Of a DNA stretch of 24,993 nt, positions 1-7,160 are shown one piece after another; positions within the stretch are counted from its first letter, which is position 1; every line of letters begins with the position of its first letter. A program made the position numbers and the translations under genes. The stretch is taken from NCBI GenBank assembly GCA_002430835.1, contig DJDA01000055.1, forward strand, positions 1-24,993, read 5' to 3'. The notes beneath the pieces were generated by a model. The model was given only the letters and a program-made list of their open reading frames with translations, was not told where the DNA came from and searched no databases. Origin of the DNA: Brevundimonas sp. UBA5936 (GTDB taxonomy: Bacteria; Pseudomonadota; Alphaproteobacteria; Caulobacterales; Caulobacteraceae).

Positions 1-316
1 CGCCTATCTGTGGCGCGCCACCCTGGACACCCTGTCCTTCATGCCCTTGACCAGCGCCGATCCGTGGGGCGGCGTGGTGAACTATGACTGGTACGTCAAT
101 CCGCAGGCGCCGAACGAGCGCTTCAAGGCGACCGTCTTCATCCTGGATCGCCGCCTGCGCGCCGACGCCCTGAACGTCGCCGTGACCAAGGAAGTCAAGG
201 ACGCCGCCGGCGCCTGGGTTTCGGCTCCGGTTGCGGCCCAGACCGAAACCGATCTGGAGAACGCCATCCTGACCAAGGCGCGCCAGCTCAACCTCGCCAA
301 CGCGGCCCGTCGCTAA
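1..316 (+). CDS. DUF3576 domain-containing protein, C-terminal part
   Basis: The reading frame is open from base 2 and runs through the left edge, so the gene starts outside the window. It reads AYLWRATLDTLSFMPL and continues into ADPWGGVVNYDWY, ERFKATVFILDRRLRADALNVAV and a TDLENAILTKARQLNLA tail. This is the pattern of the alphaproteobacterial DUF3576 family, whose members are usually small predicted envelope proteins or lipoproteins of unknown function. The N-terminus, and so any signal peptide, is not visible. An ATG at base 41 is in frame but falls inside the conserved domain and is unlikely to be the start. The gene ends 87 bases before leuS on the same strand. Family assignment is by recognition of the motif. 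No biochemical role is claimed. Confidence 0.8.
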   Translation, partial: AYLWRATLDTLSFMPLTSADPWGGVVNYDWYVNPQAPNERFKATVFILDRRLRADALNVAVTKEVKDAAGAWVSAPVAAQTETDLENAILTKARQLNLANAARR

Positions 317-352
317 AGACCGGCCGCCCCTCACCTTTCGTCTTCAACGCGT

Positions 353-396
353 CCTCAGGCCCGCCTCAAGCTTCGCGCCTGAGGCGCCGCCTCAGG
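353..396 (+). promoter_or_regulatory. Nested, mutually exclusive inverted repeats ahead of leuS
   Basis: CCTCAGGC at 353-360 can pair with GCCTGAGG at 377-384. The same GCCTGAGG segment is also the left arm of a tighter dyad, CCTGAGGCG (378-386), one base, CGCCTCAGG (388-396). The two pairings cannot form together. No T-run follows, so this is not a classical intrinsic terminator. It lies between the DUF3576 stop and the leuS start, with its right edge 7 bases before the GTG. It could act as a leader switch for leuS, a protein-binding dyad or a weak processing hairpin. Only the base complementarity is seen. Confidence 0.35.
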
Positions 397-403
397 ATAC
401 GCC

Positions 404-2983
404 GTGGCCCGCTACGAGCCTAAGACCGCCGAACCCCGCCAGCAGGCCCGATGGGCTGCGGCCGACGCCTTTTCGGTGTCCAACGCCGACACCGGCCGTC
501 CGAAATACTACGTCCTTGAGATGTTCCCCTATCCGTCGGGCAACATCCACATGGGGCACGCCCGCAACTATGTGATGGGCGACGTGGTGGCGCGTCACAA
601 GCGGGCGCAGGGCTTCGACGTCCTGCACCCGATGGGCTGGGACGCGTTCGGCATGCCGGCCGAGAACGCGGCCATGGAGCGCGGCGTCCACCCCGGCGAC
701 TGGACCTGGTCCAACATCGCCACCATGCGCGGCCAGCTGAAGCTGCTTGGCCTGTCGCTGGACTGGTCGCGTGAGTTCGCCACCTGCGACCCGGACTACT
801 ACGGCAAGCAGCAGGCCTGGTTCCTGGAGCTGTTCAAGCGCGGCCTGGTCTATCGCAAGGACGGCGTGGTCAACTGGGATCCGGTCGACAACACCGTCCT
901 GGCCAATGAGCAGGTCATCGACGGGCGCGGCTGGCGCTCGGGCGCCGTGGTCGAGAAGCGCAAGCTGAACCAGTGGTTCCTGCGCATTACTCAGTATGCG
1001 GATGATCTGATCGACGGTCTGGCCGAACTGGAAGGCCGCTGGCCCGAGAAGGTCCGCCTGATGCAGGAAAACTGGATCGGCAGGTCCAAGGGCCTGCAGA
1101 TGAAATGGGCCTGGGCGGGCGCCGCCCCGGCCGGTTTCGACGACGGGCTGGAGATCTACACCACCCGCCCGGACACCCTGTTCGGCGCCAGCTTCATGGG
1201 TCTGGCCCCCGATCATCCGATCTCGAAGCAACTGGCCGAGGCCGACCCGAAGGTCGCCGCCTTCGTCGCCGAATGCCGCAAGGGCGGCGCCAGCCAGGCC
1301 GACATCGAACAGGCCGAGAAGATCGGCTGGGACACGGGGCTGAAGGTCGTCCACCCCTTCACCGGCGCCGAGGTCTCGGTGTGGATCGCCAACTTCATCC
1401 TGTCCGACTACGGAACGGGCGCCATCTTCGCCTGCCCGGCGCATGACCAGCGCGACCTGGATTTCGCCCGCAAATACGACTTGCCGGTGATCCCGGTCGT
1501 CCGCCCCGAAGGCGCGGGCGACGACTTCGCCGTGGCCGACGAGGCCTATACCGGCCCCGGCTCCATCTTCCATTCCGACTTCCTGAACGGTCTGGATATC
1601 GAGGCCGCCAAGGCCGAGGCCATCCGCCGCATCGAGGCCGCCGGAACGGGCGAAGGCGCGACCATCTATCGCCTGCGCGACTGGGGCGTCAGCCGTCAGC
1701 GCTACTGGGGCTGCCCTATCCCGGTCATCCACTGCGAGGCGTGCGGCGTCGTGCCGGTCCCGGCCGACCAGCTGCCGGTCGAACTGCCTAAGGACGTCAC
1801 CTTCGACGTACCGGGCAACCCGCTGGACCGCCATCCGACGTGGAAACACGTCAACTGTCCGTCGTGCGGCGCCGCCGCCCGGCGCGAGACGGACACGCTC
1901 GACACCTTCGTCGATTCCAGCTGGTATTTCGCCCGCTTCGCCGACCCCAAGGCGACCGAGCCGATCAACAAGGCCGCCGCCGCCAAATGGCTGCCGGTCG
2001 ATCAGTACATCGGCGGCGTCGAGCACGCGGTCCTGCACCTGCTCTACGCCCGCTTCATCACCCGCGCCCTGTCGGACGCCGGTCTGATGGACGTGAAGGA
2101 GCCGTTCGCCGGCCTGTTCACCCAGGGCATGGTGATCCACGAAACCTATTTCGACGGCCATGAAGACAGCGGCAAACCGCGCTGGGTCGAGCCGTCGGAC
2201 GTCCGCATCGAGACCGTGGACGGCCAGCGCGTCGCCACCCGCCTGTCCACCGGCGCCCCGGTGACGATCGGCGACATCGAAAAGATGTCCAAGTCCAAGA
2301 AGAACGTGGTCGCGCCCCAGGACATCATCACCGCCTATGGCGTGGACGCCGGTCGCCTGTTCATCCTGTCCGACAGCCCGCCTGAACGCGACATCCAATG
2401 GTCGACCGGCGGGGTCGAGGGCGCCGCCCGCTTCGTCCAGCGCGTCTGGGGCGAATACGCCGCCTTCGACGCCGCCGCGCCCGCAAACGCCGATGTCGAC
2501 GCCGCCTTGATCCGCGAAACGCACAAGGCCATCAAGGCCGTCAGCGAAGGCGTCGAGCATTTCCGCTTCAACTCGGCCGTGGCCAAGCTCTACGCCTTCC
2601 TGGCGACCATCCGTCAACACGACAAGGCCGGCGCCGAGGCGAAGAAGACCGCCCTGTCGACCCTGGCGCGGCTGATGGCGCCCTTCACCCCCCACCTGGC
2701 CGAGGAAGCCTGGACCCAGCTGGGCGAGGCCGGAATGGTGCTGGACGCGCCGTGGCCCGTCTATGACCCGACCTTGGCCGCCGACGACCAGGTCACCCTG
2801 CCCGTCCAGATCGGCGGCAAGCGTCGCGGCGAAGTCATCCTGCCGCGCGGTTCGGACAATGCGACGGTCGAAGCCGCGGCCCTCGCCAATCCGACGGTTC
2901 AGGCCTACCTTGCCGCCAACAACCTCAGCGTTCGCAAGGTGATCGTGGTGCCCGACCGTATCGTCAATCTGGTGGCCGGCTGA
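404..2983 (+). CDS. leuS: Leucyl-tRNA synthetase
   Basis: Class Ia aminoacyl-tRNA synthetase that charges tRNA-Leu with leucine in the cytoplasm. The 859 aa product has the usual bacterial LeuRS length. The HIGH-type motif is HMGH at residues 49-52, preceded by YVLEMFPYPSGNI. The KMSKS loop is at residues 627-631 (EKMSKSKKN). Two CxxC pairs (C444/C447 and C485/C488) form the zinc-binding insertion of many bacterial LeuRSs. The CP1 editing domain lies roughly at residues 225-420, with the GTGAIFACPAHDQRD segment. The GTG start gives the canonical MARYxPKxxEPRxQARW N-terminus and no better start lies nearby. The stop overlaps the lptE start by one base (TGATG), which suggests translational coupling. 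The gene runs toward the presumed origin, head-on to replication. Confidence 0.98.
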   Translation: MARYEPKTAEPRQQARWAAADAFSVSNADTGRPKYYVLEMFPYPSGNIHMGHARNYVMGDVVARHKRAQGFDVLHPMGWDAFGMPAENAAMERGVHPGDWTWSNIATMRGQLKLLGLSLDWSREFATCDPDYYGKQQAWFLELFKRGLVYRKDGVVNWDPVDNTVLANEQVIDGRGWRSGAVVEKRKLNQWFLRITQYADDLIDGLAELEGRWPEKVRLMQENWIGRSKGLQMKWAWAGAAPAGFDDGLEIYTTRPDTLFGASFMGLAPDHPISKQLAEADPKVAAFVAECRKGGASQADIEQAEKIGWDTGLKVVHPFTGAEVSVWIANFILSDYGTGAIFACPAHDQRDLDFARKYDLPVIPVVRPEGAGDDFAVADEAYTGPGSIFHSDFLNGLDIEAAKAEAIRRIEAAGTGEGATIYRLRDWGVSRQRYWGCPIPVIHCEACGVVPVPADQLPVELPKDVTFDVPGNPLDRHPTWKHVNCPSCGAAARRETDTLDTFVDSSWYFARFADPKATEPINKAAAAKWLPVDQYIGGVEHAVLHLLYARFITRALSDAGLMDVKEPFAGLFTQGMVIHETYFDGHEDSGKPRWVEPSDVRIETVDGQRVATRLSTGAPVTIGDIEKMSKSKKNVVAPQDIITAYGVDAGRLFILSDSPPERDIQWSTGGVEGAARFVQRVWGEYAAFDAAAPANADVDAALIRETHKAIKAVSEGVEHFRFNSAVAKLYAFLATIRQHDKAGAEAKKTALSTLARLMAPFTPHLAEEAWTQLGEAGMVLDAPWPVYDPTLAADDQVTLPVQIGGKRRGEVILPRGSDNATVEAAALANPTVQAYLAANNLSVRKVIVVPDRIVNLVAG

Positions 2984-3465
2984 TGCGCCGTCTGGCCCTG
3001 CTCGGCGTCCTGGCGGGCGCAAGCCTGCTGTCCGCCTGCGGCTTTACGCCCATGTACGGCGAGACCGGCGTCAGCGGCGGCCTGTCGCGCATCGCCGTGA
3101 CCACCCCCGACGACCGCCTGGGCTATCGCCTGCGCGAACAGCTGGAGGACGCCTTCGGCCGCGACGGCGCCCAGGCGCCCCTCTATCGCCTGACGACCGA
3201 GGTCGAGCAGAGCCGTCGCCCCCTGGGCCGCCGGATCGACGACACGGCCAGCCGCTATGAGTTGACGGTCAAGGCCGCCTGGGCCCTGACCCCTGCGGCG
3301 GGCGGCGAGACGATCAAGGGCGTGCAGACAACGACCGTCACCTACGCCGCCGCGGATCAGCCCTACGCCGCCATCGCCGCCCAGCAGGACGGCGAGGACC
3401 GGGCCGCCGCCGACCTGGCCCGTCTGATCCGCCTGGACATGATGCGCGTCCTGGCGGGGCGCTGA
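2983..3465 (+). CDS. lptE: LPS-assembly lipoprotein LptE
   Basis: Outer-membrane lipoprotein that plugs the LptD barrel and helps move lipopolysaccharide to the cell surface. The 160 aa product begins with a short hydrophobic signal and a lipobox, LSAC, with the acylated cysteine at residue 19. The CGFTPMYG stretch after the cysteine is a hallmark of alphaproteobacterial LptE. The rest (RLGYRLREQLEDAFGRD, LTTEVEQSRRPLGRRIDDTASRYELTV) fits the family fold. It sits between leuS and holA, the standard order in alphaproteobacteria, overlapping leuS by one base and leaving 10 bases before holA, so the three are probably one transcript. An essential role is inferred from the family. Confidence 0.93.
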   Translation: MRRLALLGVLAGASLLSACGFTPMYGETGVSGGLSRIAVTTPDDRLGYRLREQLEDAFGRDGAQAPLYRLTTEVEQSRRPLGRRIDDTASRYELTVKAAWALTPAAGGETIKGVQTTTVTYAAADQPYAAIAAQQDGEDRAAADLARLIRLDMMRVLAGR

Positions 3466-3475
3466 AGGCCTTCGC

Positions 3476-4528
3476 ATGATCCTGTCCAAGCGGCCCGACG
3501 TCGACCGCTTCCTGAAGGCGCCGGACGCCGGCGTCCGCGCCGCCGTCATCCACGGCAAGGACCGGTCGGGCGTGACCGAACGCGCGCTGACGCTGTGCCG
3601 CACGATCACCCCGGATCTGAACGACCCCTTCAACGTCACCCTGCTGACCGAGGCGGACATCGACGGCGACGCCGTGCGGCTGGAAGAGGCGCTGACGGCG
3701 CTCAGCATGATCGGCGGGCGGCGTCTGGTGCGCATCCGGATGTCGGACGGCAAGGCGGGCGTGGACAAGGCCGTGGCCGCCGCCCTGACCGCCCACGCCG
3801 AAGGCGCCTATAATCCCGACGCCATGTTGGTGATCGAGGCCGGGGCGTTGGGCCGCGAATCCGCCCTGCGCAAGGCCGCCGAAAAGGCCCAGGGCGCCGT
3901 CGCCATCGCCTGTTACGAAGACGAAGTCGGCGACGTCGCCCGCATGACGCGCGAGGCCCTGGGCGCCGACAAGGTGGGCCTGTCTTCCGACGCCCTGGAC
4001 CGCTTCGTCGCCCGCCTGCCCCGCGAGCGCGGCCTGATGCGTCAGGAGATCGAGCGGCTGATCCTCTACATCGGCCCCGGATCAGGCCGCACCATCGATG
4101 TGGAAGAGCTGGACGCCCACCTGGGGGTCGAGCCCGACGCCTCCCTGTCCGACGCCGCCCTACAGGCCTTCGGCGGCCGCCCCGGCCCCGCCCAGGCGGG
4201 CCTGCGCCGCGCCCTGGCCGAAGGCGAAAGCGCCGTCATGGCCGTGCGCATGGCCTCGCTTCATCTTGGAAAACTACGCCGGATCAATATCTTGCAGGCC
4301 AACGGCGCAGGCGCCAAGGAGGCCGTCAAGGCCGCCGGCGTGTTCTGGAAACAGGAGGCGGAAATGCTGCGCCAATCACGCGCCTGGCGGCTCGAACTGC
4401 TCGATGAGGTGCAGGACAGCGTCAACACCGCCGACGTCATGACCAAGACCACAGGCATGCCCGAAGCCCTGATCGCCGAACGTCTGCTGCTGGAAATCGC
4501 CGCTCGAGCCAAGCGTATGGGGCTTTAA
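3476..4528 (+). CDS. holA: DNA polymerase III subunit delta
   Basis: Delta subunit of the clamp loader, the wrench that opens the beta sliding clamp so it can be placed on DNA. The 350 aa length is typical. The N-terminal AAA-like fold lacks a functional P-loop, as expected for delta. Family segments visible are AAVIHGKDRSGVTERAL near the start, FNVTLLTEADI, ALTALSMIGGRRLVRI, the LPRERGLMRQEIERLILY linker (about residues 185-200) and the C-terminal collar helices AVRMASLHLGKLRRI. A GAAGG ribosome-binding sequence lies 8 bases before the ATG. It is the last gene of the leuS-lptE-holA set and converges with a small minus-strand gene 29 bases on. No clear terminator hairpin lies between them. 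Confidence 0.95.
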   Translation: MILSKRPDVDRFLKAPDAGVRAAVIHGKDRSGVTERALTLCRTITPDLNDPFNVTLLTEADIDGDAVRLEEALTALSMIGGRRLVRIRMSDGKAGVDKAVAAALTAHAEGAYNPDAMLVIEAGALGRESALRKAAEKAQGAVAIACYEDEVGDVARMTREALGADKVGLSSDALDRFVARLPRERGLMRQEIERLILYIGPGSGRTIDVEELDAHLGVEPDASLSDAALQAFGGRPGPAQAGLRRALAEGESAVMAVRMASLHLGKLRRINILQANGAGAKEAVKAAGVFWKQEAEMLRQSRAWRLELLDEVQDSVNTADVMTKTTGMPEALIAERLLLEIAARAKRMGL

Positions 4529-4557
4529 GGCGCGCACGAGACGGCGGCGACGTCCCC

Positions 4558-4749
4558 TCAGCCTCGCTTGGAGGCGCGACGGAAGGCGGGCTTGTTCAAG
4601 GCCGCCGCTTGACGCTGCATCGAATGCTCCGCCTTGCGAGCGCCATCAACGCCGCTAAAGCCGCCGCCATCCTGCTGCGCCGCCTTCTTCGCGGCCAAGA
4701 CCCGTTTCAAGGCTTCAGCCGCGCTGATTTTGTCAGAGTTTTCATTCAT
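4558..4749 (-). CDS. Small conserved-looking protein downstream of parB, unknown function
   Basis: A 63 aa reading frame starting MNENSDKISAAEALKRVLAAKKAAQQ. It has no signal peptide or membrane segment. The first half is a likely amphipathic helix rich in Ala and Lys, the middle has a GGG/SG stretch, and the tail is basic (PAFRRASKRG). An AGGGTG purine run precedes the ATG by about 8 bases. It begins 36 bases after the parB stop on the same strand, so it is probably the last gene of the par operon. I recognise the SAAEALKRVLAAK style of small alphaproteobacterial protein but cannot name a function. A chance ORF is possible, though the position and ribosome-binding site argue for a real gene. 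Confidence 0.6.
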   Translation of the reverse strand: MNENSDKISAAEALKRVLAAKKAAQQDGGGFSGVDGARKAEHSMQRQAAALNKPAFRRASKRG

Positions 4750-4785
4750 GGCGACACCCTAACATGGATGGCGTCGAAAAGAGCC

Positions 4786-5673
4786 TCAGCCCCGCATCAG
4801 GCGTCGGCACAGGTCGTCGAGCTGTTCCAGGGTGCCGTATTTAACGGTGATCTCGCCCTTGCCGCCCTTGTCGGCCAAAGAGACCTGAAGGCCCAGGGCG
4901 TCGGACAGATCCTGTTCCAGGGCCGCGATGTCGGCCGCGCCCTCGCCGCCCATGGCCGGCTTGGCCTTGGGCGTTTTCGGGCCTTCCGCCGCGCGACGCG
5001 CCAGGGCCTCGGTCTGGCGCACGTTCAGCCCCTTGGCGATGACCTCGGCCGCAAGCACCTCAGCGTTCGGTGCCGTGATCAGGGCGCGAGCGTGGCCTGC
5101 CGACAGATCGCCCCGCACCACATGCTCGCGCACCGCCTCGGGCAGTTGCAGCAGGCGCAGGGTGTTGGCGACATGGCTGCGGCTCTTGCCCACCACCCCC
5201 GCCAAAGCGTCCTGGGTGCGGCCGAAACGCTCCATCAGGACGGCGTAGGCGTTGGCTTCTTCCATCGGGTTCAGGTCGGCGCGCTGGACGTTTTCGATGA
5301 CGCCGACTTCCAGCACCTCGATGTCGTCCATCTCGCGCACGACGATCGGCACCTGGGTCAGGCGGGCGGCCTGAGCGGCGCGCCAGCGGCGCTCGCCGGC
5401 GATGATCTGCCACACGCCCTGCTCGCCCGGCTGGGACCGAACCAGGATGGGCTGCAGCACGCCCTTGTCACGGATCGAGGCCGTCAGTTCGTCCAGATCC
5501 GTCTTGGTGAAGATCTTGCGCGGCTGGTCCGGGTTGGGCTTCAGCGCCTCGATCGGCGCCCGATGCACGCCCGCCGGCGCCGGGCCGGTCGCGTCAACAG
5601 CGACAGGCTCCTGCGTGTTTTCTCCCAGAAGCGCCGAGAGACCCCGGCCCAGACCACGCTGACGTTCGGACAA
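4786..5673 (-). CDS. parB: Chromosome-partitioning protein ParB
   Basis: CTP-dependent DNA clamp that loads at parS and spreads to build the segregation complex acted on by ParA. From a TTG start at 5673 the protein is 295 aa and begins MSERQRGLGRGLSALLGE, the classic ParB N-terminus with the ParA-stimulating region. The CTP-binding motifs GERRWRA and ENVQRADLNPMEEA are present. They are followed by the parS-reading helix-turn-helix (TQDALAGVVGKSRSHVANTLRLLQLP) and a C-terminal dimerisation domain. The frame stays open to 5763, but that longer form adds an atypical Trp/Arg-rich stretch and runs 50 bases into parA, so the TTG is preferred. It leaves a 40-base gap after parA. The upstream purine run is weak (GGAA). 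Five matching parS sites lie in the window. Confidence 0.95.
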   Translation of the reverse strand: MSERQRGLGRGLSALLGENTQEPVAVDATGPAPAGVHRAPIEALKPNPDQPRKIFTKTDLDELTASIRDKGVLQPILVRSQPGEQGVWQIIAGERRWRAAQAARLTQVPIVVREMDDIEVLEVGVIENVQRADLNPMEEANAYAVLMERFGRTQDALAGVVGKSRSHVANTLRLLQLPEAVREHVVRGDLSAGHARALITAPNAEVLAAEVIAKGLNVRQTEALARRAAEGPKTPKAKPAMGGEGAADIAALEQDLSDALGLQVSLADKGGKGEITVKYGTLEQLDDLCRRLMRG

Positions 5674-5713
5674 GATATCGATTCCGTTATTGTTTTTGGG
5701 ATCAGACCGCCAA

Positions 5714-6550
5714 TCAGGCAGCCAGGGCCTGACGACGCTGGCGCTCGCGCGCCACCAGTTCACGGGCCAGCTTCAGATAGGCCTGACTGCCCGCACATTT
5801 CAGATCATAGATAAGCGCCGGCTTGCCGAAGGACGGCGCCTCGGACACCCGGACGTTGCGAGGGATGACGCTGTCATAGACCTTGTCGCCGAAGTGGGCG
5901 CGCACGTCGGCCGCCACCTGACCCGACAGGGCGTTGCGACGGTCGTACATGGTCAGGACCAGGCCCTGAATCTCCAGCGCCGGATTCAGGCTTTGGCGCA
6001 CCATGTCGATGGTCCGCATCAACTGGGTCAGGCCCTCCAGGGCGAAGAACTCGCACTGCAGCGGCACCAGGACGGCGTCCGCCGCCGCCATGGCGTTCAG
6101 CGTCAGCAGGTTCAGCGACGGCGGGCAGTCGATCAGCACATAGTCATACCGAGAATGACCATTGCCGCCCTGCTTCGCCAGGGCGTCGCGCAGGCGATAA
6201 GAGCGGCGATCCGCCTGGCTCAGCTCGATCTCGACCCCCGACATGTCGGCGTCGGCGGCGACGATGAACAGGCCCGGCACCGCGGTCTCAATGGCGGCCT
6301 CGTCCACCGGGCGACCGTCGACGATGACGTCGTAGATCGTCACCCGCCGTGTTTCACGTGGAACACCCAGCCCGGTCGAGGCATTGCCCTGCGGGTCCAT
6401 GTCGACGATCAGCACCTTTTCGCCGATCGCGGCCAGGGCGGTCCCCAGGTTGATGGCCGTCGTGGTCTTGCCCACGCCGCCCTTTTGGTTGGACACGGCC
6501 AGGATGCGGGTTTCATGCACGCGGGGCGGCTTTACGGACTCAACGGACAC
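5714..6550 (-). CDS. parA: Chromosome-partitioning ATPase ParA
   Basis: Nucleoid-bound P-loop ATPase that pulls ParB-parS complexes apart during segregation. With a GTG start at 6550 the protein is 278 aa. The deviant Walker A motif KGGVGKTT is at residues 23-30, followed by LIVDMDPQGNAST (A' motif) and the Walker B-like DYVLIDCPPSLN. I prefer the 6550 GTG because a GGGGGTG sequence lies about 6 bases upstream. Starting further upstream would add an atypical extension inside rsmG. A GTG at 6520 is the alternative but has no ribosome-binding site. The chosen start overlaps the rsmG stop by 11 bases, typical of coupled translation in the rsmG-parA-parB run. A parS-type site (6350-6365) lies within the coding sequence. 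Confidence 0.95.
   Translation of the reverse strand: MSVESVKPPRVHETRILAVSNQKGGVGKTTTAINLGTALAAIGEKVLIVDMDPQGNASTGLGVPRETRRVTIYDVIVDGRPVDEAAIETAVPGLFIVAADADMSGVEIELSQADRRSYRLRDALAKQGGNGHSRYDYVLIDCPPSLNLLTLNAMAAADAVLVPLQCEFFALEGLTQLMRTIDMVRQSLNPALEIQGLVLTMYDRRNALSGQVAADVRAHFGDKVYDSVIPRNVRVSEAPSFGKPALIYDLKCAGSQAYLKLARELVARERQRRQALAA
6350..6365. other. parS: parS site 1 (ParB-binding), inside parA
   Basis: The 16-mer TGTTTCACGTGGAACA. On the other strand it reads TGTTCCACGTGAAACA, which fits the published parS consensus TGTTNCACGTGAAACA exactly. It lies inside parA, where it encodes part of GVPRETR. Confidence 0.88.
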
Positions 6551-7160
6551 GGCGAACACCCCCCAGTGAAACGATGCGGCCGCGCGGATCGCTGCGCGAG
6601 ACCGTAAGCTCAGCCTCAAACTGCCAGACCCGACGGGCCTCTTTCAACTCAGCCTCGGCCTTCTCTCCCTTGAGAAACAGGCCTTTTGCACCGCGTTGGA
6701 AGTAGGGCTGTGCATAACCCAGCAGCTTCTCCATCGCCGCCACCGCACGAGCGGTGACGACGTCGACCGTGATCGCCTGTTCCTCGGCCCGGCCGTTGAC
6801 GACGGTGGCGGGCAAATCCAACGCATCGACGATGGTCTGCAAGAAGCGGCAGCGCTTGCCCAGGCTGTCGATCAGCCAGACGTGAGCGCCCGGCCTCCCC
6901 TTCAGCAGGATGGCCAGAACGACGCCGGGGAAGCCCGCCCCGGCCCCTAGATCGGCCCAGGTCTTGGCCTCCGGCGCCAGGCTCAGCAGCTGGGCGCTGT
7001 CCCAGGCGTGACGGTTCCAGAAGTCGGGAAGAGTATCCGGACCGACCAGATTCATCACCTCATTGGCCTCGGTCAGCATGCCGAGGAAGACGTGCAGATC
7101 GGCGATGTTGGCGTCGCTGGCGCCCGTCTGGGCGCGGAAGGCATCGATGGCGTCCGGCAT
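6540..7160 (-). CDS. rsmG: 16S rRNA (guanine-527-N7)-methyltransferase
   Basis: SAM-dependent enzyme (RsmG, formerly GidB) that methylates N7 of G527 in 16S rRNA, a position near the streptomycin site. The 206 aa length is normal. The segments NLVGPDTLPDFWNRHAWDSAQLL, WADLGAGAGFPGVVLAI (the SAM-binding glycine loop), VWLIDSLGKRCRFL and VTARAVAAMEKLL are the expected family blocks in order. The ATG overlaps the mnmG stop by one base (TGATG) and the C-terminal codons overlap the parA start. The mnmG-rsmG-parA-parB order is among the best conserved origin-proximal arrangements in bacteria. Confidence 0.97.
   Translation of the reverse strand: MPDAIDAFRAQTGASDANIADLHVFLGMLTEANEVMNLVGPDTLPDFWNRHAWDSAQLLSLAPEAKTWADLGAGAGFPGVVLAILLKGRPGAHVWLIDSLGKRCRFLQTIVDALDLPATVVNGRAEEQAITVDVVTARAVAAMEKLLGYAQPYFQRGAKGLFLKGEKAEAELKEARRVWQFEAELTVSRSDPRGRIVSLGGVRRVR

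Noticed and set aside
392..3022. Long minus-strand frame of 876 codons opposite leuS
   Set aside because: Its translation is a low-complexity Gly/Arg/Asp/Val shadow of the LeuRS codons, typical of GC-rich genes. LeuRS on the plus strand is unambiguous.
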